A stretch of DNA of 64,000 nt, from NCBI GenBank assembly GCA_964565715.1, contig CAZMGG010000002.1:1-64000 (forward strand). The letters run 5' to 3'. A model generated the notes under the pieces. It did not search any database, had not been told where the DNA came from, and saw nothing but the letters and a program-made list of their open reading frames with translations. Of this stretch, positions 10,501 through 17,974 are shown in pieces. The stretch's first letter is position 1. Every line of letters begins with the position of its first letter. Source of the DNA: CAZMGG01 sp964565715 (GTDB lineage: Bacteria > Planctomycetota > UBA1135 > UBA2386). The position numbers were made by a program, and so were the translations under genes.

Positions 10501-11541
10501 GACCGGGATGCGGAACCAGGGCCGGCCGGGGTCCGAGGCGTTGTTGAGCGGATTGGGCAGGTCCGGCGCGCCCAGCAGCGGCGCCCGGCCGACGGTGATG
10601 GGCGCCCGCAGTTCGTGCGGCGCGCCGAGGCTGGCGACGCCGGCCGTCGGCAGCGGGAACCGCGAGGCCGGACCGAACGCCTCGGCGGGCTGCACGCGCA
10701 GGGCGAAGCCGGGATACGCGCGCCGCGGCAGCAGCGGGCCGCCGCCGGGCTGCAGGGCGAAGGGATCCAGGTCGTAGGCCAGCTCGTACAGCACCGCGCC
10801 GACGGCATCGACGCCGGTCTCGGTGAGACGGACGGCGCCGGGAGCGGCTTGCCAGGCGATCCCGTCCAGGCTGAGCTCGACGCGGAAGGTGGTCACGTCG
10901 CGGTCGCCGCCGAAGTCGGCGTACTCGCCGCGCAGGTGCAGCGGCTCCTCGGGCTGTCGCGCCAGCAGGCCGACGTTCCGCGTCGTGCCGACCTGGCGGC
11001 CGAGCGTCGCATCGGTGAACAGGTCGAGGGTCTGGGTCGCGCCGCCGTCGGCGTCGGCGAACTCCAGGCGCAACGACACCGAGCGCCACTCCCGGCGGCC
11101 GGCCGGGCCGCCGGGTTCGGCCAGCGTCGCCGCGTGGTGCCAGTCGAGGATCACGAGCTGGCCATCGGCGGTCACCGCCTCACGCCACGCATCGCCGTCG
11201 TCGAACGGGAACGGCGCGCCGTCGCGGGCGACGTCGGCAGCCGGCACCGGCCGGAAGTCGAGGACGCCGGCGCCGCCGCGGGCGTGCAGCAGGCGGTAGC
11301 GCACGGTGCGCCCATCGCGCTGGCCGAGCACGAAGGCGACGCGGGTCCAGTCGTCGCGCGGCTGCGCGACGGTGGCCTGGGCCGCGGCGGACGGCGCGGT
11401 CGGCGCGGCGGCGCCGCCCTTGCTGGCGTCGACGATGCCGATCGTGATGCCGGCGGGACCGCAGCCGGTGAGGGCGGTGGCGCCGAGAACGGCCGGGAAG
11501 GCGAGGAGGGCGAGGGCGCGGCGCGGCGAGTGTGGATGCAT
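7564..11541 (-). CDS. Large FG-GAP/VCBS-repeat lipoprotein
   Basis: A 1325-residue predicted lipoprotein. Start ATG 11541 is chosen because it gives a good type II signal peptide (RRALALLAFPAVLGATALTG, lipid Cys27) and a GAGG sequence just upstream; the open frame extends 37 codons further without a better start. The N-terminal half is beta-rich without catalytic motifs. The C-terminal half carries calcium-binding-like D-x-D-x-D-G repeats of the FG-GAP/VCBS type (VNGDQLLDLV, VDGDGFLDLV, DSDRDGLVEV), which build beta-propellers in cell-surface proteins. A role in surface adhesion or binding is inferred from the family. It is divergent from the kinase pair at 11680, separated by 138 bp that must hold both promoters; I could not identify clear -35/-10 pairs there. 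Confidence 0.85.
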   Translation of the reverse strand: MHPHSPRRALALLAFPAVLGATALTGCGPAGITIGIVDASKGGAAAPTAPSAAAQATVAQPRDDWTRVAFVLGQRDGRTVRYRLLHARGGAGVLDFRPVPAADVARDGAPFPFDDGDAWREAVTADGQLVILDWHHAATLAEPGGPAGRREWRSVSLRLEFADADGGATQTLDLFTDATLGRQVGTTRNVGLLARQPEEPLHLRGEYADFGGDRDVTTFRVELSLDGIAWQAAPGAVRLTETGVDAVGAVLYELAYDLDPFALQPGGGPLLPRRAYPGFALRVQPAEAFGPASRFPLPTAGVASLGAPHELRAPITVGRAPLLGAPDLPNPLNNASDPGRPWFRIPVGFTLTNTSDHPAELRLRGEYRIPGENWLPMTLADTGRPETRDRLLLGPGQAEPRTLLWNAVVDVGLGHTLEPPFTTANCRVLAEIVDLDASGQPVTVGAPVTGQSPSSNSVGLNTNPFTTYREDLLPDAFSVASAGVDGGGRTRDLFFSRFDYTGRRERFLHVDQSFEPVQIPGLQPTTLTMGGGILQILPTDYGPGPDCIVDMAGPFVHVQWPEAGNAPATVTPIAAGGFGRGQRGGKAQPISFLVGPNPATLFFRNDDDVPCLPPAPCPVGPRNSTIHFNVLIRDLQVPLGTPGDFVVPTAQLAYTHNVVGSGLGDFGVERIELDGDPATVEVVVGQRGMEGGGPPGNDRRWLHLYRLRPQGGTDLTIQESPLPLPPEPLPIRGLPAVVDQVWLERWQEVVGGVATDGIVLVRALRTTGAVEVFDSHVLLPRNGDFLGQTWRALPTLERSLVVTPGHSYKLKDVLVADLDGPLGGDPTTDLVFLFRTDASPSYRPNVLSPWLLANRNGVPGAWRPLFRDAAPTLPNTWRFNTAFLVDVNGDQLLDLVVKEEVVEVGGVQPDPYGRFVYFPSSLTGAAGSLGEMAGSAGQRPCALPAVLDVDGDGFLDLVSGGLLHRGQPNGAYVQDIGGFSGGSSSYFHAEQVLDPQRSAAERGELDVLIWDPANPLRNSLDVIANPGTPLRAVSQRLPLLFGPRAVRWARPILTGPALGPSRDVVAVADDGGLPKPWLLRFRGRDFVADPAPLLARRVLPQAALVRRGPLPAGRSDQDNRLPQDLVVAPDDGGAGHYVVFRHDQALAATVVTLPELRAGERVVSLCAASVSQHPDEVDPTGASAALEDLLLCTKENDTVRVWAVPQSATGGVHAPRPAALLLQFVSPLTTVRGLQFDPGAPALAQGVLLLDQSQGGGSVGEARFLLPGHDGRGRLGARMIRSTLPTAIGDALALVVTDSDRDGLVEVVGGSSQPRVLKIDRSIRR

Positions 11542-11679
11542 GGCGAGCCTCGTCGGGGACGCCCCCCACGGACGCTCGTGCACCGGCGCCGCACGTCCAC
11601 AGCCTGCCACCCGGATGGGTTGCTGGCCCCTGGCTTGCGACCCTGGCATCATGGACGCCGCGGTTGCGGATCCCGTCTG

Positions 11680-14091
11680 ATGAAGCAGGGCAGCTTACCG
11701 GAGCGGATCGGACCCTACCACCTGCTGGCAGAACTCGGCAGCGGCGGGTTCGGCAGCGTGTGGCTCGCCAGCCGCGCCGACCTCGGCGCGCGGCGCGTGG
11801 CCCTGAAGGTGCTGCACGCCACCGACGATCCGGACCAGGTGGCGCGTCGCTTCGCCGCCGAACGCGGAGCCCTCGATCGCATGGATCATCCGGGCATCGC
11901 CCGGCTGCTCGACGCCGGCCGCACCGACGACGGCCTGCCGTTCCTGGTGATGGAGCACGTGCCGGGCACCACGCTGCAGGACCACGCCCGTGCCAACGGG
12001 CTGTCGCTGCGGGCGCGGCTCGAGCTGTTCGCGACGGTCTGCGATGCGGTGCAGCACGCCCACCAGCATGGCGTGATCCACCGCGATCTCAGCCGCGGCA
12101 ACGTGCTGGTGACCGAGATCGACGGGCGGCCCTGCCCGAAGGTGATCGACTTCGGCATCGCCCGGGCGATCGGCGGGGCCGCCGGCAGCGGCACCCTCGC
12201 CGGGCAGGCGCTCGGCACGCTGGCGTGGATGAGTCCCGAGCAGCTGCAGGGCGATCTCGCGGCGATCGACGTGCGCACCGACGTGTTCGCGCTCGGCGTG
12301 CAGCTCTACGAGCTGCTCACCGACCAGCTGCCGGCGTCGCCGGGCCCGGATCTGGCGGCGTTCCAGCGGCAGGTGCTGGAGGAGGAGCCCGAGCCGCCGA
12401 GCCGCCGCGTGCTGGCGCAGGGTCCGGCCGGGCGGCGCCGGGCCGCCCGCCTGCGCGGCGACCTCGACGCGATCGCCGGCAAGGCCCTGCGCCGGGACCG
12501 CGCGCAGCGCTACGGCTCGGCGGCCGAACTGGGCGCCGACGTGCGCCGGCACCTGCAGCACCTGCCGGTGCAGGCGCGACCGCCGTCGCGGGCCGACCGC
12601 TTGCAGAAGCTGCTGCGGCGGCACCGCGGACCGCTGGCGGCGGCAGCGGCGCTGGCCTTCACCCTGCTCGGCGGCTCGCTGCTGTTCGTCGCGCTGGATC
12701 GCGAGGCCCGGGCCCAGGCGCGCGCCGCGGAGCAGAGCGGCGAGCGCAGCATCGCCATGGCGGCGCGGGCCATCGCCGGCGAGGCCCAGGCCCAGGCGCA
12801 GCTGCGCGACTTCGAACGGCTGGCCGACCTGGCGCTGCTGCAGGAACTGACCGCCGAGACCGCGACCCTCTGGCCGGAGCTGCCCGGGCGGGTGCCGGAT
12901 CTGCGCGACTGGATCGGCCGGGCGCTGCAGCTGGCGAGCCGGCTCGACGGCCACCGCGCGGCGCTCGCCGCCCTGCGCGCCGACGCCGCGCCGCTCGCCG
13001 GACGCGACCAGTTCCTGCGCGACGGTCTGCAGGCGCTGGTGACGGGACTCGAGCAGTTCACCGCACCGGGCGGCGGCGCGCTGGACGAGGTGCGGCGGCG
13101 CCTGCAGTTCGCCGAGCAGGTCATGGCCCGCACCGTCGAGCAGCCGGCGGCGGCGTGGCGCGAGGTCCAGACGGGGCTGACGGCGGACGCGCGGTTCGCC
13201 GGCCGCCAGCTCGCGCCGCAACCCGGCCTGATCCCGCTCGGACGCGATCCGCGCAGCGGCCTGTGGGAGTTCGCCCACCTGCGCACGGGCTCGGTGCCGG
13301 AGCGGATCGACGGTGCGCTGCAGCTGCGGCCCGACAGTGCCCTGGTGCTGGTGCTGCTGCCGCCGGGTCAGGCGCTGCTCGGCGAGGCCGCGCCCGGCGC
13401 CGAACGGCCCGGCGGCCTGCCCGAGGGGCCGCAGCACACCGTCGCGCTGGACTGGTTCTTCCTCGGCAAGCACGAGCTGACCCAGGCGCAGTGGGCCAGG
13501 GTCACCGGTCGCCAGCCGAGCCTCTATCACCAGGCGCCCGACGGCGGTCCGCTGCATCCGGTCGAGTCGGTGCCCTGGGAGGACGCCGAACGCGTCCTCG
13601 GCCAGTTCGATCTCGAGCTGCCCACCGAGGCGCAGTGGGAGTACGCCTGCCGGGCCGGTGCCGGCTCGCCGTGGTCCTGCGGCGACGATCCGCTCGAACT
13701 GGCCCGGCACGCCAACTTCGCCGACCGCACGGCGTCGCTGGCCGGGATGGGCTGGCCGTCGCTGCTGGATCCGCCCCATGCCAGGGACCCGTTCGTGCGC
13801 CACGGGCCGATCGGCCAGCTCCTGCCCAACGCGTTCGGCCTGCACGACATGCACGGCAACGTCGCCGAGTACTGCCGCGACCACGCCCTGCCCTATGCGG
13901 TACCAGCCCGCGCCGGCGACGGCCTGCGGGCGCGCACCGGCGACGAAGCCCCGGGCGGCGGGCGGATCGTGCGCGGCGGCAGCTACTACACGGCGCCCTG
14001 GGCGCTGCGCTGCGCGGCGCGGCAGCAGGCCCAGCCCGGCGTGGGCCTCGCCGACCGCGGCGTGCGCGCGGCGCGGGCGGTGCGGCCGTGA
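11680..14091 (+). CDS. Transmembrane Ser/Thr protein kinase with C-terminal FGE-like domain (kinase 1)
   Basis: An 803-residue protein starting at ATG 11680, directly before the kinase domain. The cytoplasmic PknB-like kinase has the glycine loop LGSGGFGSV, ATP lysine K43 (ALKVL), catalytic D136 and DFG D157. The catalytic loop reads HRDLSRGN: the Lys two residues after the catalytic Asp, normal for Ser/Thr kinases, is Ser138. One membrane helix (about 317-343) follows, then a helical region, then a formylglycine-synthase-like domain (about 553-803; GLHDMHGNVAEY, RGGSYY). The cysteines used by genuine FGEs are not visible near RGGSYY, so this is probably a ligand-binding scaffold outside the membrane. 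The gene overlaps kinase 2 by 4 bp, implying translational coupling. Confidence 0.9.
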   Translation: MKQGSLPERIGPYHLLAELGSGGFGSVWLASRADLGARRVALKVLHATDDPDQVARRFAAERGALDRMDHPGIARLLDAGRTDDGLPFLVMEHVPGTTLQDHARANGLSLRARLELFATVCDAVQHAHQHGVIHRDLSRGNVLVTEIDGRPCPKVIDFGIARAIGGAAGSGTLAGQALGTLAWMSPEQLQGDLAAIDVRTDVFALGVQLYELLTDQLPASPGPDLAAFQRQVLEEEPEPPSRRVLAQGPAGRRRAARLRGDLDAIAGKALRRDRAQRYGSAAELGADVRRHLQHLPVQARPPSRADRLQKLLRRHRGPLAAAAALAFTLLGGSLLFVALDREARAQARAAEQSGERSIAMAARAIAGEAQAQAQLRDFERLADLALLQELTAETATLWPELPGRVPDLRDWIGRALQLASRLDGHRAALAALRADAAPLAGRDQFLRDGLQALVTGLEQFTAPGGGALDEVRRRLQFAEQVMARTVEQPAAAWREVQTGLTADARFAGRQLAPQPGLIPLGRDPRSGLWEFAHLRTGSVPERIDGALQLRPDSALVLVLLPPGQALLGEAAPGAERPGGLPEGPQHTVALDWFFLGKHELTQAQWARVTGRQPSLYHQAPDGGPLHPVESVPWEDAERVLGQFDLELPTEAQWEYACRAGAGSPWSCGDDPLELARHANFADRTASLAGMGWPSLLDPPHARDPFVRHGPIGQLLPNAFGLHDMHGNVAEYCRDHALPYAVPARAGDGLRARTGDEAPGGGRIVRGGSYYTAPWALRCAARQQAQPGVGLADRGVRAARAVRP

Positions 14092-16478
14092 GCGGCGACG
14101 AAGGCCGCCGGATCGGGCCCTACCGGCTGCTGCGGACCCTCGGCAGCGGCCGCTTCGGCACCGTGCATCTGGCCGAGCAGCAGGAACCCGTGCATCGGCA
14201 GGTGGCGCTCAAGCTGGTGCGGCACGGCCTGGGGCGGGCCGACGTGCTGGCGGACTTCACCGCCGAGCGCGAGACCCTGGGTCGCCTGGATCATCCCGGC
14301 ATCGCGCAACTGCTCGACGCCGGGCGCAGCGACGACGGCCGCCCCTGGTTCGCCATGGAGTACGTCGACGGCGCGCCGCTGCACGACTGGGTGGCCAGGC
14401 ACGACGCCGACCTCGACCAGCGCCTCGAGCTGTTCCAGCAGCTCTGCCACGCGGTGCACCACGCGCACCAGAAGGGCGTCCTGCACCGCGATCTCAGCGA
14501 TCGCAACGTCCTGGTGGCGAAGGGACCCGACGGGCCGCAGGTCAAGGTGATCGACTTCGGCATCGCCCGGTCGCTGCACGGCACCGGCCGCGACGCCGTC
14601 CCCGCCGCCACCGGCGAGGTCGCCGGCACCGAGGGCTTCCTCAGCCCGGAGCAGGCGCTCGGCCGCAACCACGAGGTCGACCTGCGCAGCGACGTCTATG
14701 CGCTCGGCGCCCACCTCTACCGCCTGCTGACCTCGACCCTGCCGCTGGTCGACGCCGGCCTGGGACCGCTGGAACGGCTGCGCCAGCTGCAGGAGGACGA
14801 TCCGGAACGGCCGAGCGGCAGGGCCCGGCGCGCGGCGGAACCGCGCTGCCGGAACTGGGCCGCGCGGCTCCGCGACGACCTCGACTGGGTCGCCCTGCGG
14901 GCGCTGGCCCGCCGGCGCGAGGCCCGCTACGCCTCGGTGGCCGAACTGCACGACGAGGTGGCGCGCTGCCGGCGCGGTGCCGCGACCCGGGCCGGTCCGC
15001 CGGGCCGGGCGGCGCGGCTGCTGCGGCTCGTGCGCCGCCACCGCCTGCTGACCGCCACCGCGACGGCGATCGCCGTGCTGCTGACGCTGGCGTTCGCGCT
15101 CGGCCTGGAGCGCTGGCTCGGCTCGCGGGCCTCGGCAGACCTCGCCGCCGGCCACGCCGCCCGCGCCGCCGACAGCGAACGGCAGGCGCTGGCGGCGGAG
15201 GCGCGGACCACCACGCTGCTCGCCGACTTCGATCGCCTCGCCGACCGCGTCCTGCTCGACCGGCTGCTGGCGGAGGAACCGGCGCTGTGGCCGGCGCGGC
15301 CGGAACGCTCGGCCGCGTTCACCGCCTGGCTGGCGGCGGCGCGGCCGCTGGCCGGACGCCTGCCGCAGCACCAGGCCTTCGTCGCGACCCTCGGGGACGA
15401 CGCCACGGCGCCGGACCGGCTGCGGCGACGGCTCCTGCGCGAGGCGTTGCAGCGGCTGGTCCTGGACCTCACCGCGTTCGCGGCGCCGGGCGGCGCGCTG
15501 CCCCTGGTGGCGCGCGCGGAGCCGTGGGCCGCGACGGTGCAGGACGCGACGGTGACCGCGCACGCCGAGGCCTGGCGGCAGGCGGCGGCGGCGGTGGCAG
15601 CGGATCCGCGCTTCCGTGGCTTCGAGCTGCGGCCGCAGGTCGGCCTGGTGCCGCTCGGTGCCGATCCGGGCTCGGGCCTGCAGGAGTTCTTCGATCCGGC
15701 CACCGGCAGCGCGGTGGCTCGCACCGACACAGGCCGGCTGCAGCTGGCCCACGACGCCGCCCTGGTGCTGGTGCTGATCCCCGGCGGTCCGGCGCGCCTC
15801 GGCAGCCAGGCCGGCGATCCGTCGCAGCCACATCACGACCCGCAGCGCGAGCCCGACGAAGGGCCGGTGCGGCAGGTGTCCGGGCCGCCCCTGCTGGTCG
15901 GCAAGCACGAGCTGAGCCAGGGCCAATGGCGCACCGCCGCCGGCCGGCCGCCGGTCCTCGAGCACCGCTACTGGTCGGGCGAGCACGCCGGCTGGAACCT
16001 GCGGCTGCCGGCCACGGTGAGCGCGCGCGACGCCGACCAGGTGCTGCACCGGCTCGGCTGCCGGCTGCCCAGCGCCGACGAATGGGAACGGGCGGCGCGC
16101 GCCGGCTCCGACCGGCCGTGGATCGTTGCGGAGCCCGCCGAGCTGGTGCGCCACGCCAACCTGCTGGACCGCGCCTACGCCCGCCGTTTCCCCGACCCGC
16201 AGCTCGACGCGGCGGCGCTGCCGGACGACGGCGCCGATCGGCACGAGGCGGTGCTCGACCAGCGCTTCCTGCCCAACGGCTACGGCCTGTGGCACGTGCT
16301 CGGCAACGTCGCCGAGTGGACCCGGGACGCCATCGCCGGCGAGCCGGAGCTGCGCCAGCTGTGCGGCGGCAGCTACTGCTACCTGCCGCACCAGGCCCGG
16401 GTCACCAGCCGCTGGCGCATGCGCGCCGACCTGCGCGCCGCCGACGTCGGTCTGCGGCCGGTGCGCACGGTGGAGTGA
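14088..16478 (+). CDS. Transmembrane Ser/Thr protein kinase with C-terminal FGE-like domain (kinase 2)
   Basis: A 796-residue paralogue of the upstream kinase, starting with GTG in a GTGA overlap with its stop. Kinase core: LGSGRFGTV, K42, HRDLSDRN (D135, again Ser instead of Lys at 137), DFG D156. A membrane helix lies at about 320-345, followed by a helical linker and a C-terminal FGE-like domain (about 560-796; GYGLWHVLGNVAEWTRD, LCGGSYCYL). The same architecture, adjacency and shared catalytic-loop oddity point to tandem duplication and divergence. Both proteins are expected to sense something outside the membrane with the FGE-like fold and to signal inward by phosphorylation; targets are unknown. 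It is convergent with the ELWxxDGT gene, with only 5 bp between stops. Confidence 0.9.
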   Translation: MSGDEGRRIGPYRLLRTLGSGRFGTVHLAEQQEPVHRQVALKLVRHGLGRADVLADFTAERETLGRLDHPGIAQLLDAGRSDDGRPWFAMEYVDGAPLHDWVARHDADLDQRLELFQQLCHAVHHAHQKGVLHRDLSDRNVLVAKGPDGPQVKVIDFGIARSLHGTGRDAVPAATGEVAGTEGFLSPEQALGRNHEVDLRSDVYALGAHLYRLLTSTLPLVDAGLGPLERLRQLQEDDPERPSGRARRAAEPRCRNWAARLRDDLDWVALRALARRREARYASVAELHDEVARCRRGAATRAGPPGRAARLLRLVRRHRLLTATATAIAVLLTLAFALGLERWLGSRASADLAAGHAARAADSERQALAAEARTTTLLADFDRLADRVLLDRLLAEEPALWPARPERSAAFTAWLAAARPLAGRLPQHQAFVATLGDDATAPDRLRRRLLREALQRLVLDLTAFAAPGGALPLVARAEPWAATVQDATVTAHAEAWRQAAAAVAADPRFRGFELRPQVGLVPLGADPGSGLQEFFDPATGSAVARTDTGRLQLAHDAALVLVLIPGGPARLGSQAGDPSQPHHDPQREPDEGPVRQVSGPPLLVGKHELSQGQWRTAAGRPPVLEHRYWSGEHAGWNLRLPATVSARDADQVLHRLGCRLPSADEWERAARAGSDRPWIVAEPAELVRHANLLDRAYARRFPDPQLDAAALPDDGADRHEAVLDQRFLPNGYGLWHVLGNVAEWTRDAIAGEPELRQLCGGSYCYLPHQARVTSRWRMRADLRAADVGLRPVRTVE

Positions 16479-16483
16479 GCCTC

Positions 16484-17911
16484 CTACAGCCAGCAGCTGT
16501 GGACGCGGACCGTGCCGCGCGGGCTGCCGTCGGACCACCAGAGCTGGTGGTGTTCCTGCTCGCTGCGGGCGCCGAACAGGAAGCCCTGGCCGAACGGCAC
16601 GAGGTTCCACGGCGACGAGTCCTCGCCCAGCGGCCGCAGGTCGACGATCCGCAGGGCGCCGCCGCCGGGGCTGCCGTACCACAGCTCGAAGCCCGAGCTG
16701 CCGTCGTTGGCGGCGAAGAACAGCGAGTCGCCGTGGGCGCCGCCCAGCGGCATCAGGAACGCCGGCGCGGAGCCCTCGCGGCCCCGGCGGATGTCGTCCA
16801 TCCGGGCGCCGTCCGGACCGCCGTCGCAGTGCCACAGCTCGGCGCCGTGGCGGCCGTCGTCGGCGACGAACCACAGCACCTTCTCGCCGGGGGTCAGCCG
16901 CCGCGGCAGCGAGCCGCCGTCGGGATGCAGGTCGCAGACGAGGCGCGTGCCGGCCGCGGTGCCATCACTGCGCCAGAGTTCGCGGCCGTGCCGCTGGTCG
17001 TCGGCGCTGAACCAGACGGCGCCGTTCCAGGCGACCAGGTGGATCGGCGACGAGCCGGCCTCGCCCTCGGCGATGTCGGCGACCAAGGCCGTGCCGGCGG
17101 TGGTGCCGTCGCTGCGCCACAGTTCGCGCCCCTGCGGACCGCTGGCGGCGAACAGCACCTGCTCGCCGAGCACCGTGAAGCCCGCCGGGCTGCTGCCGGC
17201 GTCGCCGGGCAGCAGGTCGGCGATGCGGCGGGTGCCGGCGGCGCTGCCATCGGTGATCCAGGGCTCGGCGCCGCCCGCGGCGGTGGCGACGAACACCGCG
17301 CGCCCGCCGAACGGCACGAGGAAGCGCGGCGCGTCGGCCCCGGCCGGCTGCAGGTCGGCGATCATGGCGGTGCCCTCGGCCGTGCCATCGGAGCGCCACA
17401 GCTCCTCGCCGTGGCTGCCGTCGTCGGCGGTGAACAGCAGGATCGCGCCGAGCGCCATCAGGCCGTGGCCGCGGCCGGACTGCGGCCCCGAATGCAACGC
17501 TTTGACCAGGCGGGTGCCAGCCGGCGTGCCGTCGCTGACCCAGAGCCCCTCGCCGGCGGCGTTCCGCGCCGTGAACAGCACGCGCTCGCCGACCACCACC
17601 AGCTCGACGGGATCCGACGAACGCGGCCCCGGCCACAGATCGGCCAGCATGCGCGTGCCGTCGGTGGTGCCGTCGGTGCGCCACAGTTCGCGGCCGTGGG
17701 CCGCGTCCCAGGCCGTGAACAAAGCCAGCTTGCCCAGCACGGTGAAGGGCGGCCGTGGATCGCCGCCGGGTCGCGGCGGGTTGGCGTCGCCGTCACCGCC
17801 GCCGGGGGGCGGCGGATCCTTCGGCGGGGTCGCGTCCTGGGCGGACAGGTTGGCGAGCAGCGAGACGCACAGCGCGAACAGCGCCGTGCACGACGAGAGT
17901 CGGGTCCCCAT
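16484..17911 (-). CDS. Exported ELWxxDGT-repeat protein
   Basis: A 475-residue protein with an N-terminal signal peptide (CTALFALCVSLLANLSAQ), a Pro/Gly-rich linker (about residues 25-55) and about nine repeats spaced roughly 40-50 residues apart. The repeat core is ELWRSDGTxxGT with variants GLWVSDGT, EPWITDGS, ELWHCDGG and QLWWSDGS, accompanied by LFTAxDxxHGxE strands. This matches the ELWxxDGT repeat family of secreted beta-propeller-like proteins, whose molecular role is not established. The first and last repeats are the most divergent, as expected for a closed propeller. It has its own promoter region shared with nothing: 63 bp separate it from the caspase gene upstream on the same strand. 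Confidence 0.88.
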   Translation of the reverse strand: MGTRLSSCTALFALCVSLLANLSAQDATPPKDPPPPGGGDGDANPPRPGGDPRPPFTVLGKLALFTAWDAAHGRELWRTDGTTDGTRMLADLWPGPRSSDPVELVVVGERVLFTARNAAGEGLWVSDGTPAGTRLVKALHSGPQSGRGHGLMALGAILLFTADDGSHGEELWRSDGTAEGTAMIADLQPAGADAPRFLVPFGGRAVFVATAAGGAEPWITDGSAAGTRRIADLLPGDAGSSPAGFTVLGEQVLFAASGPQGRELWRSDGTTAGTALVADIAEGEAGSSPIHLVAWNGAVWFSADDQRHGRELWRSDGTAAGTRLVCDLHPDGGSLPRRLTPGEKVLWFVADDGRHGAELWHCDGGPDGARMDDIRRGREGSAPAFLMPLGGAHGDSLFFAANDGSSGFELWYGSPGGGALRIVDLRPLGEDSSPWNLVPFGQGFLFGARSEQEHHQLWWSDGSPRGTVRVHSCWL

Positions 17912-17974
17912 GGGGGCGTTCTCCTCGGGTAGGCCCTCACCCTACGCGGCGCCGGCCGCGATTGCAGCCACGGA

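Noticed and set aside
9214..11679. Upstream extension of the kinase 1 reading frame
   Set aside because: The extension is antisense to the FG-GAP lipoprotein; the kinase domain begins right after ATG 11680.
16484..17911. Regularly spaced similar DNA segments, considered as CRISPR or satellite repeat
   Set aside because: The segments encode in-frame ELWxxDGT repeats with protein-level conservation; there are no unique spacers and no cas genes.
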